The position numbers were made by a program, and so were the translations under genes. A stretch of DNA of 64,000 bases. It comes from Cavia porcellus. Lineage: Eukaryota; Chordata; Mammalia; Rodentia; Caviidae. Shown here piece after piece: positions 25,571 to 37,900 of the stretch; the stretch's first letter is position 1; the number at the start of each line of letters is the position of its first letter. The notes under the pieces are model-generated. The model saw nothing but the letters and a program-made list of their open reading frames with translations, had not been told where the DNA came from and did no database searches. The stretch is from NCBI RefSeq assembly GCF_034190915.1, contig NW_026947484.1, positions 70,015,482-70,079,481 on the forward strand, read 5' to 3'.

Positions 25571-26619
25571 TCTTTTTAAGTCAGTCTGCCTTTCTCTTTT
25601 ACACTGCTGTCCCATCCACAGAAGCCACTGGAGCTCTTTGCACTAACAATTTTATATTTGTGGGGCAAAATTACTTATGAATGACAATTTATTAGTGTGC
25701 AACACATGAAGAAGGACGAGATTACCTAGGTTCTGGTCTTACCCTCCAACTGACTGCCTTGTGAAGCCATGGGAGTTTTGTTTTAAACAGTACTGGAAAA
25801 AAATGTCTTTCTTTATCATCTGTGAAATGCTTAAAGGCAAGCGTTTTTTTCTCCTCCACTTTCTCTCTCCAAACCTCTGTGGGCTAGGAGTAGCAAAAAC
25901 TGGACTTTTTAGTTTTCAAGCAGAACAGACAGTATGCGATTGTACCTGCTTGTCCGAGGTGTTTTTAATTGATATGCAGTGAACAAAGGATGTGGTGATG
26001 TTCCTGAAATTGCTGTGAAATATGGATAATAAATGATCGAGCAGACCAGAGGCCTCGGCACGCTGGGCATGTTTTTAATTTGCATTTATGTAACTTTCCT
26101 ATTTCTGGACATCCTTGGGAGGACACATTTAAGAAATTAAAAAAGAACATTTATTTTTTTCCGAAATGTTTCCTGACCTTCACGGAATAAAAACCAATGA
26201 ACCCGAGCCTCCGAGAGACAGCAGGCTGTCGGGATCTGCGAAGAGGATTCGGACTGGGCATTGTGTGCCGGGGAGGCCTTCCACTAGCAGAAACGTCTAA
26301 GTCAGCATTTACTTAGAAATCTTCTTTTAAAAGAGTTACAGAAGCAGCCCACAAGTATCAATATTCCCCGTACAAACTCATATCTTTGTTCTGTTCCTCT
26401 CGCTCTTGCGCTGTCTCTCTCTTCTTGATTTTCCTATAAAAGCTAAATTAGGTCTCAAGGGTTCTGCACCACTGAGCAAGGATCTCTTCTAGTCCATTGT
26501 GATGGAAGTAAATGTACTCAGGAGGGAGATGTACTTGAAGGAGAGGCTAAAGTGTCTCCCTCCATTGAATTTCCAGCTCCCACATAAGTTACCCACCCTG
26601 GTTTAGCTGAAGACCAGCA
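25571..26619. other. Repeat-free block with local CpG content
   Basis: 26170-26290 is notably CpG-rich for this AT-rich surrounding (about ten CpGs, including ACCCGAGCCTCCGAGAG and GTGCCGGGGAGG). No ORF or splice signals make it a gene. Together with the NRF1 palindrome at 26620 it may be a regulatory element. Confidence 0.3.
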
Positions 26620-26631
26620 TGCGCATGCGCA
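26620..26631. promoter_or_regulatory. Perfect NRF1-type palindrome
   Basis: TGCGCATGCGCA is the exact 12-bp consensus site for the transcription factor NRF1, which binds unmethylated DNA, mostly in promoters. It contains two CpGs retained in CpG-poor surroundings, which suggests either recent origin or protection from methylation. No transcript start can be shown here. Confidence 0.5.
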
Positions 26632-27174
26632 TAACGACGGGCCCTCTGCAGAACCCGTGCAGCCCGTTAGATATTTATCTTATATCAGCACAAGGTTCCT
26701 GTGTTCCCTGCGCCTCAGCTCTGCCAAGAGAAACTGGAACGTTTTCAGGCCTCTGGTCTTTCTCCTTTCATCCCCACGCAAATCTATGCTGTGAAAGGCT
26801 TTGGTTAACTCACCAGGTCGTAAATGCTGTTTAACTAAATTTCAGTGTAAGACCCGCTTAATGATGGTAGTCAAGCAGTCAGATTCTTCTTTAGGCATTT
26901 GTGGCCCTCAGCTGACTATAGTTTTGATGCATACTGGTGTGTTATAAGATTATGGGACCATGTAGACATTTACCCATATTCCACCAAGGTGAAGAGCAGG
27001 TACCATTTAGAGGGAGATTTGTTCGATTTTCAAGTCACAAAGGACCCACCAGCTCAGGATTTTGAAATCATGTGTCCTGAGATGTAATTCCAGTGTGCAT
27101 ATGTCATTCCTGTTTGATTTTGGACAAGTTGTCTAGGTGATAAAAGAGCATGTTTCCTCAAAAATTTAAACAGC
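26632..27174. other. Unassigned noncoding sequence
   Basis: No gene or clear repeat. Confidence 0.4.
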
Positions 27175-27370
27175 AGAGATTGTGGCTCAAGCCTGTGATC
27201 TTAGGACTCTGGGAGGTTGAGGCAAGAGGAACACAAGTTTGAGCTCAACCTGGGTAATTGAGTGCCTTAAGGAAGTCCTATCTCAAAAATTTTAGAAAGG
27301 GCTGAGGAAGTAGCTCAGTGCAAAAACCTGAAAGTTCAATTCCAAGTACTGAAGACAAAAGCAAAAAAAC
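27175..27370 (+). repeat. Composite SINE: Alu/B1-like half fused to ID-like half, sense
   Basis: 27175-27290 carries the 7SL-like half (GTGGCTCAAGCCTGTGATC, GGGAGGTTGAGGCAAGAGGA, TTTGAGCTCAACCTGGG, CCTATCTCAAAA). 27299-27350 carries the tRNA-like half (GGGCTGAGGAAGTAGCTCAGTG, GAAAGTTCAATTCCAAGTACTG), followed by an A-rich tail to 27370. Fusions of a B1-type and an ID-type SINE (B1-dID style) are known from non-muroid rodents. Diverged from any intact element by many substitutions and a short deletion in the ID half. Confidence 0.8.
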
Positions 27371-27934
27371 CTGAAAACCAACCATGGAAACAGTGTGATT
27401 CTGGAGGGCATGGATGGATGGACTTTGAAACTGGTCAGTGATCTTGAGACAACTTCATTGAATACTTTTATTAAATGAGGAGGTGGGGACAAAGAGGAGG
27501 GAACCCAGTTATGACAAGCAAAATGTCTCCTGATTTAAATCCTAGAACCCTGTCCACTGAACCCTAGCAGTCTGTCTTTTGGGAGACAGCCAGATCCCAT
27601 GGTACTGGACATGCCCAGACTCGGAGTGTGAACTACAGAGTCTCAGATTATGCCTGGTCACCTCAGGAGTAGGACAGGGAAGAAAAGAGGACTAGGGACA
27701 GAGTGTGTTCATTAGTGGTAATTTTAAAAATGCACATAGATAGATAGATGCTCACCCTGCCATCCTAGAGGTCCAGAAGACAGAAGTCTTACTGCTACAC
27801 AGGACCCAGAGAAGGGTGGACAAGAGCACTGCGAGTAGCTTTGGCTTGGCCAGAGTCAGGGAGCTGTTAGGATGTTAGGTGCCCTGGAAGGGTCTGTGAC
27901 CCAGAGGAGGAGGGCAGCTTGCAGCATCCAGCTC
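27371..27934. other. Unassigned noncoding sequence
   Basis: No gene. A short (ATAG)n trace sits near 27737. Part of 27520-27700 may be an old LTR but cannot be placed. Confidence 0.35.
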
Positions 27935-28150
27935 TGAAACAGCTGGATTAGAATCCCTGCTCCTTCAGCTGCTACCTAGGTGACCTCGTTCGAGTTATTT
28001 TGCTTCTCTGTGCCTCATTTTCTTCATCTGTGAATTGGGTGGAAATACTACCAATTTCAAGGTTTTATTTTGGTAATTTACCAATACAATTCATAGGAGG
28101 TATGCACCACAGTGTTTTGAGGAGTAAGTGTTCAGTATGAATTAGCTACC
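27935..28150 (+). repeat. MIR SINE, sense
   Basis: TTAGAATCCCTGCTCCTTCAGCTGCTACCTAGGTGACCTCG, GTTATTTTGCTTCTCTGTGCCTCATTTTCTTCATCTGTGAATTGGG and the later TATGCACCACAGTG...AGTGTTCAGTATGAATTAG follow the MIR consensus nearly end to end. Confidence 0.85.
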
Positions 28151-28639
28151 ATGAGGACAAGAAGAAATTTACATCAATTCCCGGGGGACCATGGATGTTG
28201 TAACTCATTTTTATTTACATAGTATTACATATGATTTTCCCCAAAATCACTTATAATGGCATTTTAAATATGAATTTCTGTTTTTCTAGAAATTTAATCC
28301 TAAAAGGTAAGATAATGGTTTTGGGAAAACTGCTCAGCATTTTGAAAAGCAATGGGCTAGCTTATATTTTTAATTAAAAATGTCTAGTAAGGAGATACTT
28401 TTTAATGGATCCAAATATAAGTTCATCAATTGCCTTTCAAACATTAGAGCTTTTATCCATATAAAACTTCATATTCAGAAATAGGATCTGCTTGAAAAAG
28501 CAGCTTTTTGACCACTAACAAGGTGCTAATATCTTTATCTACTGAGTTGATTTGTATCTAATTAAACCATGAGGCTGAGCTTTCTTTGGTCAGGGGTACC
28601 TTCCATTACAACGGAAAACCATCAAAATTATGTGAGTGT
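28151..28639. other. Unassigned AT-rich sequence
   Basis: No gene or repeat recognised. Confidence 0.4.
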
Positions 28640-28700
28640 GGGTGGGGATAAGCTCAGTGGTAGAATACCTGCCCAGCAAGGATTCTGTTCTTAGCAGCAC
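28640..28700 (+). repeat. ID-like SINE fragment, sense
   Basis: GGTGGGGATAAGCTCAGTGGTAGAATACCTGCCCAGCAAGGATTCTGTTCTTAGCAGCAC matches the tRNA-derived body with a decayed B box. The (CA)n tract just downstream occupies the place of the usual A-rich tail and probably grew from it. Confidence 0.8.
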
Positions 28701-28712
28701 ACAGCTGCACAG

Positions 28713-28715
<3 letters not shown>

Positions 28716-28757
<42 letters not shown>
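28716..28757. repeat. (CA)n microsatellite
   Basis: About 21 perfect CA units, immediately 3' of a GCACAGCTGCACAGCTGCACAC short duplication. Expected polymorphic. Confidence 0.97.
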
Positions 28758-28759
<2 letters not shown>

Positions 28760-28904
28760 AAATAAATGGTAAGACTAAATCGGTACCCATCGCTTGGAAG
28801 CCTCTTCACACATATTGAGGATGACCATACAAATTCAAGGGATTTGTTTATCAAAAGAACTGACAGTCCTTAGCAGTGGATAAAAATACATGTTCCGGAA
28901 ATAG

Positions 28905-29090
28905 GACGCGTGGGTCTGAAGTCCTGTCCAGATTTACTAGATGTAGGATTTTAGACAAATTACCTGAACTTGCAGTATCTCAGTCTTCTCAACTATCAGA
29001 AAAGATCAACCCCAGTTTACTACACATTTGATACGAGAATTAACTAAGTTAATTGTTAAGAATTACGTCATATGACTCTTCATAAGTGCT
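28905..29090 (+). repeat. MIR SINE, sense
   Basis: GGGTCTGAAGTCCTGTCCAG, TTTAGACAAATTACCTGAACTTGCAGTATCTCAGTCTTCTCAACTATCAG, and TTAACTAAGTTAATTGTTAAGAATTA match MIR core and 3' part in order. Confidence 0.75.
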
Positions 29091-29525
29091 ATAGAGTATT
29101 TGTTTAACATCTAGTTTGCTAGATATGCTAAATGTTTGCTAATTGGTGAGATAATTGGCTACTTTTAAATATCTAACTTTTCTCATCCATAATGAATGTG
29201 AACCTTCAATGACCTATTATGGATAAACTATACATTGGTATTTAGAGGTTAAACAAATTCTGATCTCAAGGGTTTAAAATACACTAAAGACACATAGATG
29301 TCATACTTGAGTATTAGTTCATTACTCAATACAAAGAATGTATATAAATAATATACTTTATGCTGTTTATTCCACCTGTAGCTTTGCTGACTTAGACTTC
29401 CAGAGATATGGCTCTTTGCCTAATATCTAAGCTCTATTAAGTTGTGGTCCTTCTCTCTCTCTCTCTCGTTCATTATAATTCAGCATATTTTTACTATACT
29501 CTTACCCTCTTAAGACTTGAATATT

Positions 29526-29610
29526 TTCACTTATTTATCCAACATTATTGAAAATCAGGTATTGTGCCAGGTGATGAGAACACTAGGTTCATTAAGACAT
29601 ATGTCCTATT
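29526..29610 (-). repeat. L2 3'-end trace, antisense
   Basis: TTATTTATCCAACATTATTGAAAATCAGGTATTGTGCCAGGTGATGAGAACACTAGG is the familiar reverse complement of an L2 3' terminus plus the GTGCCAGG...GCTGGG block. A TC-rich microsatellite (29452-29467) lies just upstream. Confidence 0.55.
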
Positions 29611-29646
29611 CTGTCATGTTCTGTCCTCGGGGACAGTCACGTGTTT

Positions 29647-29866
29647 GGGTCAGCAAACTACTGGCCATTTAAATCTAACCCATCAACCTTTTTTTTTTTT
29701 TTAAAAGAAAATTTTGTTGGGACACAGACATAAACATCCACTTACACATCGACATGACTGATTCTGTCTCTGTAGGGCTGACGGTGTGTGCCCCAATTAC
29801 TGTGACATAAACCACACAAGTCTAAAATATTTACTCCCTGGAGCTTTACAGAGAAAGTTCTCAGAT
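29647..29866 (-). mobile_element. hAT-Charlie nonautonomous DNA transposon fossil
   Basis: Reading across: GGTCAGCAAACTACTGGCC, AAATCTAACCC, a T-rich block, AAATTTTGTTGGGACACAG, CATAAACATCCACTTACAC, CTGATTCTGTCTCTGTAG, TCTAAAATATTTACTCCCTGG and CTTTACAGAGAAAGTTCTCAG. This is the order of the common roughly 200-bp mammalian hAT-Charlie MER element (MER3-like). The poly-T block (29690-29702) seems to have expanded inside it. No transposase is encoded in this class. The exact family name and the orientation (given relative to the form with TTTCTGTAAAG at its left) should be checked by alignment. Confidence 0.75.
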
Positions 29867-31701
29867 GGCTGGGTTAGCGTGGTGTCCCGAAGCACCTCCC
29901 TTTTTGAGGAGAACATTGTTTCTATCCCTTGCCTTCTAGTCTGGAAAATTGAGGTCATTTGCAACTTCTTCAGAGAGAGAACAGGCACTTCAAAGTCCTG
30001 AGTGAAAATACACAGGAGTTTTTGGTCACAGCCTCTCAGATAGGAACACACATGATCAGCTGAGAAGAGTTCATGGAGAGTGGGTTATCATTCAGTTCAA
30101 AATTGTAGCTTTCCGGACATCACAGGTCCCAAACAGAGTACCAGGTTGATACACACCTCAGACACCACAGCAGACCATTCTGAAGACAGACACAGGTCCT
30201 AGGACATTATCCTTCATCCTTGAACTAAGTAAAAGCAGACTTTGTAGCACACACTGCCACTCTGATGGATGTAATTTTCGAGGCACTTTAGATTTTGTAT
30301 TTTAGTGAATTGTTCTGTAAATATGTCAGTAGAATCTAAATCTCAAAATGTTTTGATATGTATATCACATTTGAAAAGAAAAATGCATAAACAGGCTCTT
30401 AAACAGAAATTTTTACAGTGTCTGCTTTTCTCCTGGAATTTATACTTTCATTTCAATTCCACTGCAGTTTTATTCTAACGTCAAGATTGTCATGTTTGAA
30501 AGTATTTTATTAATCACTGGGTTATATTTCTCTGCAACAAAAATATGCATTACATTTAACACCTTTTCCCTGTGAACACTGGTTCCGAGGCAAAATTTCT
30601 TCTGGAAGGAGCTATTATCATTAACCCTAGATACAGCTGACAACATAACACAAAGATGCCACAAATTTTATATTTACTATGTCTGAAAATAAATATGTAA
30701 AAGAAATTCATCTTTTAGGTCAGACTGGGTTTTCCCCCTCTATTTAAGTTTATAGCTGTGTTTGACTTTTATTTACTACTATCCTATTACATTTTTCTTT
30801 TTTTTGAAATATAAATATTTTAAAGCTTATTTATGTAAATATGTAAAGGAAAGTAGAACTAACTTTTCTTTAACAACCAATTTCACCTCTTCAACTTTCA
30901 GAAATACATGCCTTGTATCAGATAACCTTCAGTCATCAAGAATCTATTTTTAATGCAAAGATTTAATTTTCTTTCAAACAGAAAGATGAAATGAGCCCAG
31001 AAATTCTCATACACCATAATAAAACAAAGCAATGTTTTCAGAGAATTACCTTTAAGCAAAGAAATTTAAATTATCAGAGCGACAAATATAGCATACATAA
31101 ATATACCCATGAAAAGCCTAAAACTCAAACTGGGACAGGAGGACCTATAACCAACAGGAATAAAATTTGAGGAAAACTTTCTGTAATTCCTACCAATAAG
31201 TTTAGAAGCAGATATTTCTACATCAGATTCTTATGATTAAAATACACTAAAACTTAGTAGGATGGTACAAATTCCTTGACATACTAAGTGTTTGGCTTGT
31301 TTCCTTTTTCAAATTCAGTTATCTGATTAAATATATTGAGTAAATTTCGAGGTAAATTTTTTAGAACAAGCTCTTTTTTAATTTTGTTTGAATTGAAAAC
31401 ATGGAAATTAAATTATTTGTAAATGAAATGCTTGGATCCTTATTAAAGTTTTCTATTGTCTCAGCATCCAAATCAATACTTCAGTTGGCTTCTTCCTTAG
31501 TGTCAAGGGCATTTTCCTATTTTGGGATCATGCACAGTGGATGGTTCTAAGTGAGTGAGCATTCCGTCTTTCTTTGGTGGAATGGAAGTGGGGTTATTGT
31601 ACGGGGGGGGGGGTGGAAGGCAGAAAAGAGCTTTCTCAGAGAATAAGAAAGCTGGGAGTCTGAGAACTGAGTCTGTTCAGAAGTCCCACATATACACACG
31701 G
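29867..31701. other. Unassigned AT-rich sequence
   Basis: No gene or repeat recognised. An 11-G run sits at 31603-31613. Confidence 0.4.
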
Positions 31702-31918
31702 GCCAGTTTCCTTGATCTCTGCACTGTGGCTGTTTGGGGTAGGATCGTTCTCTGCTTTTTAGGCTGGCCTGTGCACTGCAGGATGGTCAGTGGCACTCCT
31801 GATCTGCTCCTGTGGGATGTCTATAGCACTTCCCCAGCTGTGCCAACCAGAAATTTCTCTAGACACTGCCACATAGTTCCTGGGGGAGTAAAATTATCAC
31901 CTATTTTTAAACTGCTGT
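31702..31918 (-). mobile_element. MER20 (hAT-Charlie) DNA transposon, antisense
   Basis: On the minus strand the blocks ATTTTACTCCCCCAGGAAC, GTGGCAGTGTCTAGAGA, AATTTCTGGTTGGCACAGC, TGGGGAAGTGCTATAGACATC, CATCCTGCAGTGCACAGG, CCAGCC and the closing CACAGTGCAGAGATC follow MER20 almost end to end (about 217 bp). MER20 copies have been co-opted as regulatory elements in some placental mammals, but nothing here shows that. The 122-codon plus-strand ORF that overlaps it is chance. Confidence 0.85.
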
Positions 31919-34900
31919 GTTAGTGTACCTGTACCCATGTATGAAGGTTACCTCAGTGAACATCCTGTTGAACTGGGCACTACTAAATACCAATGAATTT
32001 CAGTCTTAAGGGCACCTTGGTATTCCTTGTCTACCTCAGAGCACAGGAATATTTAAAATATTCCTACAACTCTATCAGTAATATTCAGTTCGTCTTCCAC
32101 ATTCTTATGGGACCTGAGTACATTTGTGTTTGTATTCTTTAATATCCCTAGGGATTTCAAAGTTGTGCAGTATTTTTGTTTCGTTTTGTTTTGTTTTTTA
32201 GGGGAGAGACATTGGTTCACTCAGTGGAGGGAATTGGAGGCAAATGACTAATTTTTCTATGTGAGTATCCTGCTCTTTTCTTCAACAATTATACTAATAT
32301 GAATCTTTAGAGACAAAAAAGTCATATTAAGTACTCTTAATGAGAGCTTAGTATGACAGGGTGCAGCTTTCCCTAAAGATGTCAGATTTTAAAATAAAAC
32401 AAAACTCTTCCCCATCTCCACCTCCTGCCCTCTGCTCATTACTTCCTCCGCATCCTCATCTTCTTTTTCTCCCTCTTTCTCTGTATTAGTGCTCTTGACG
32501 TGCCCATTGTGAATTACAGCATGTGATTTTCAAGAAGGCTGAATTCTAAGCAGTGTAGAATATGGGACTGAATCCTGTTTACCTTGCATCTTTTACACGT
32601 AGGAGAGGAGTTTATGTCAGTACAAACTTTGAATATACCTCATTTGAAGTATTTCAACCTTTAAAAGTGTCTAATAGGTCCTTGATAAATGTTTGGGGAT
32701 GAGTAAAGTAGTTGGGCAAATAGCAAGTAAGTTAATTTTCTCAATGAGCTATTAAGCTTTTAGCATTAATTCTATCAGCACACTAGAGGACTACAGGTGA
32801 ATGGGTAAACTAACTACAGACACTGCTATGAAACAGTAATTGAACATTCACTTTGACACTTCAATCTGCAGACTCTGAAAAGCTTTGAAAGTACAGAGAA
32901 GAAAATAGAAAAAAGACAATAATCTAAAATTTTAATATTTAAAGGTGCCTTTTAAGACATTTGTTTCTTCAGTCTCTCATTTATGCATTCTTATATAATT
33001 TAATACAATTCTGAATTCTATTTTTTCTCAGTATTTAGGTTTCGTGAGGTCACAAAATTTTTGTTTGCTACAGTTCCTAAGACATATTATTAGGTATATA
33101 AACACACTTAGTACTAGTTAGGTATATTGACTAGATGGTAAATACATACAGTATGCACAGTGAATATACACGACATGAAAATGTGTCACCCAGGGCATTA
33201 AAACATAACTTTTTCTGTATATTTGAAAATATTACAATGAAGATGTACAATATCTTTAGCCACAAGTATTTAGATATAAGTCTTTGTTGCTACTTTGTAT
33301 TCTCTGGAAAGATTCCCGGAAGATGAATTACTAGGAAAAAATGTGATAGTTTTAAGGGTTTACATTCAAAAGGTTTACTAACACAAACTCTTACTATAAA
33401 ATATGAGAACACTGTGTTTCAAATCATGACACTATCATTTAACAAAAATTTCTCTCAGTTTTAAAACTTTTTAATGACTTAAATGAGGTTGATTTCTTTT
33501 TTTTTCCCTAAATGTTTACTGTCAATTTGCATTTACTCTGTAAGCTAAATGTTTATGCTTTTGATTGGGGACTATTTTGAACTGCAGAAACTACATGGTA
33601 AAACAGTTTAAAAGAGCGTTCTGTTTGGATTTGGGGGTTTTCTGTGGCTTAGCTAACTTGGTTCTACAGACTCCCAAGACTGTCGAGGGGTCCTCAAGAT
33701 GAGATCTACATGACCTCATTAACAACTACAGCGCATGAAACACAGGCCAGCTATTATTACCAATTTTTCCTACTATTACATTTGTAAGAAGAGGAGACTG
33801 CATCTGTCAGCTCCTCTCAAGTTTACACAGTTTCCTTCCTAAGTGTTTTCAGAGTTTTTCCATAAGAGCAGATGCAGTACAAAGACTGACAGAATTAATG
33901 AGGATAAGAAAACATATCACTATTTCTAAAATAGAGCAAGCAAAAAAGGTACGTTCACGTAGGAAAACAAAGAGGATCACTGAAGATAAGCATACAGTCT
34001 TTCAACCTGATGTCATTAAACAAGATACTAAACATGAAATGAAGAAAATCCAGTGAAATCTATTTTTTTTAAGTGCATCTCTGGTCAAATTTTGGTGAGT
34101 CATGGGAGTTGGGGCTATTACATAACACGACCAAATCCATGACTGGAAAATAACCACAGTAATGTCAGTGTTTCATGCTATATTTTGTACAATGTAGTTT
34201 ACGATTGAAGAGGCCTGAAAAATCAGTCAAAGTGGGCTAATAATTATGCTTTTAAAGAAATATAAATAGGCTTAATCTGAAAGCATAAAAATTAATCATA
34301 TAAATGGTAGCTGAATGTAAGGAATATTATGTTTCAGCCAAAATGCAAAACAAATTAAATTGCAATATTGTTATGGAGCAGCAGAACTCTGCATTTCTTT
34401 AGAATTAATGTCAGATTTAATTGGTTTTTTCCTTTATATTGCCGGATACAATAAGACATTAGACATGGCATCTTCTTAATGTTGTCAAGGTTCTTTCCTT
34501 AAGAAAATATGCTTGCACAAAACAGAAACATGAAACAAGGCCTTTGATATAAATAGGGTGCTGACAGTTTCAATAGTAGTCAATCAGACAAAATTAATTA
34601 AACTCAGGTGGGTAAATGGTGGTATGTCAGGCTCATAACGCACTTTTTTGCTTGAAATGCATGTGGCCAAGGAGAAATAACCCCTTTCTCAACAAACCCA
34701 AAAACCAGAAGAGAGAACTGACAAGCCAAGAGACAACTGAATGTATTCACATGATAGGCTGGAGGGAAATTTGTGAAGAACTATGTTTGCCCAAGGGAAT
34801 ATCATGATTAATTGAAAGTTTTATTGTGTTATTTTTTATATGATTAAAATAATGGTGAGAATTGTGGTTAATGTTTCTCAGCATTGAGAAATAACAGCAG

Positions 34901-37900
34901 AGGCTGCATCTGAACTTCACAAGGGATTTGTTCTGAGGTTGATTATTGATGTCTACTATGGGTGCAAGATAGTTAAAAATAAGATGGAGTAGGGGCATGC
35001 TGAAGACAGAACTGGACTCTGTAAGCAAGCTTGTTTGGTCAAGGGTTGGTCAATCTCTTACACATCAACCTTTTAAAACAAATAGTTATGGGCAAGGCAT
35101 TTGTATTTCTCATTTAAGAAAAAGGGACATGAGTCACAGTGAGCATTTGAGGAATTCATAAGGAACAAATGGTGTGTAAGGAATTCTTTAGGGCTTTTGT
35201 AACCACTTTGTGTGCTTCGGACTTGTCTTGGAGGGCATCGTATCTTACACCGTGTAAAGTGTTCAATAATCAAGATTTGTTGAATTGGATTGAAATTTGA
35301 TCTGATACTGAAAATGACACTTACAAATTTGTTATACATGCAATCATTGGTTGATGAGGAAAAAGTACGTTATCTTTGACTTGAAAGCAGCCAATCACGT
35401 TAGATGCTCTTTCACAAGTCATTAATGAAATGAAGATAGAACAAAACTGTGGTGGAAAGAAATTCAGAATGAATTTATTTCATCACAAAAGAAGACTCTC
35501 TAAAGCACTAACAGGAATTTAATTGATTCTGGCATGGGTAGAAGCCAGAATTCATCTTTAGTATTATTTGTAAATAAAACAAGGCAACATAACTAGAAAA
35601 GTAATGAAGTTATTTTATGAGTATTTATATTATTCATATTTTCTAGTTGTTCTTGGCACCAGTTATTCAAAAGTCCTGTGTTTTTGGTACTTAATACATT
35701 TTTGCAACAATAATGAAAATCAATATGTAAAGATAAAGGTGTACTGAAGAGTTCAGAGCATTTAAAATGAAAAATCCCCAGAATATTATGCTGTTTGTTT
35801 TAAGTTTAATTTTGATCAAGTCAATTAACACAGATCCCAAAATTTCTAAATAATTTCCAGAGTATTTTCTGTAAAAGTAATTATTGCCAGGAAGTATGGT
35901 ACCTTCATGATACGATGTGTTTTTCCTGAACAAATGTTCATCTATTCTACCAGACTGTGTGGCATTTGCTCATATTCAACAACTGTGGAAATCTGGAACA
36001 AGGTTTCTTCTCCCTTCTTTAAAAGTGTTTAATTCCTTTTCATGTGCCAGACACAAATTATGTATAAGTTAAAAGGAACTTTTCTGGGTAATAATTTTAT
36101 TATTTGACCTGACAATGATAATGATAGCCAGTAATAACTATTCATCAGGAAATCACCATGTCTACATGCTTTGAACTTGTGTGTAACTGTTTGATTCTGA
36201 AATCTAGAAATCAACCTTTGTTGGATGGAAAATACAATTTAAGTGTTCATGGTGCTTTAAGCTACACATAATGAAATATTACTTGGGAAATGTAGAATAT
36301 GGCTTTTCATGAAGCACTTTTGTAGTCTACTCCTTGGACAGGTGAAAAGAAACATTTTAAAGGTAGTTTATCAAATGACCAGTTTCATTCTTTTCATTAT
36401 ACTATGTAGGCAAATAAAAATAGTACGGCTGTCTGAATTTGATGTTTGTAGAGTTAATTACAGGCAACAAAGCATTCTGATCCTATTTAATAAGATTGCC
36501 TTTAAATAGCTGTTTTAATGCAAAGATCACAATAGTGCTGTAATGTTTACTAAGTACTAGGCATATTTCCATAAAAGCTACAGTTTAAAAAAAAACGAGA
36601 TTCATGTTAAATATAATAGTTCAAGTAAAACTACTGTTTTCCAAAGGTTCAGTCTGTATTTATCATCCAGAATAGTACACTGGCCGGGTATAACACATGA
36701 TGCCAGAGACAAATTTCAATAAGGGCTGGGGAAAGTGTGTCCAGACACCAATTGTCTTACGAAATATCTGCTCAATCAAACCTACTCAAAGTTACAGGGA
36801 CTTTTCAACCTTTCACCTTTTTAGAAAAGTCCTTAAAATAGGGTCATGCAGCCACTTCCTGAATCCTCTCTATTCCAAAAAAACCCAAACAGATCAAATG
36901 CCAGAGCCACTGTATTACCCAGATGTGGTAACAACGGAAAAGCACAACCAATTCTGTTCTTCAGTGCTAAAGAAAATCACTCTATGTTATCTTGCTTCCT
37001 ATATAGAAATTTGAAGATGGCATTCATGATAATACAGAGTGTTATGCTCCCTAGGACATTTTGGCTGCCTCAAAGTTTTAAATGGTGACATTTACTTACT
37101 GGAAGTCTCTCCGGTCCCCTCTGTGTTTTTGGTTTTGTAAGCTCAGATACTTGACCTCACCTGTGTTTCAGAGTGAATTAGCACCTATCTGTATGAGGGC
37201 CCATGTCGACTAAGCTCACGAAGGCTAATGTGTAAGCCTGGAATGATAGACATTATTTCAAAAGAAGAGCTTTCTCTTTGAACTTCAGTGACATTTGTTT
37301 CAGCCTGATCAAAATCCCTCATAACAGTCCTGGGAGGGACCTGCCAATATTTGTGGCTCTCAGTAGGCTTTTATTACTAAAAGTCTTTAGAATTTTCCTT
37401 GTTGAAATATGTTAAGAGAAAGAATAGCTCAGAAGTCAACAGGGCCATTATGTGTTGATTTTATAGCTTGATTTTCAGAATATAATCATCCCTAAAATCT
37501 TGGAATTGAAGAGTTTGAAGACTATCCCTGTGGTCCTCAAATATTGCCTACACTGTTACTTCACTGGACTTTATTTTCACTGATATCATGTAATCTCAAA
37601 TACTCTCTAGAAATTAGCTTAAGCATTAAATAAAATGAAATACAGTACTTATGTTTTTCAAAATTCAGTACTCCTTATTTTTTAAAAATGAGAATTTTTC
37701 TCAAAATAAAATGTATATGAATATTTTAACTTTTTTTCTCAGTGATACATGTTTTAAACAAGTCATACCCTTTTCTTCATAGTGGAATTTATCTTAAATA
37801 TTTTTTGTGCAATTTTATGAATTACCATAGATTAAAAATATCTCATGAGAAACTTTGATAACAATATTACTACTTGTTCTATTGCAGATTATGTTCTTTT

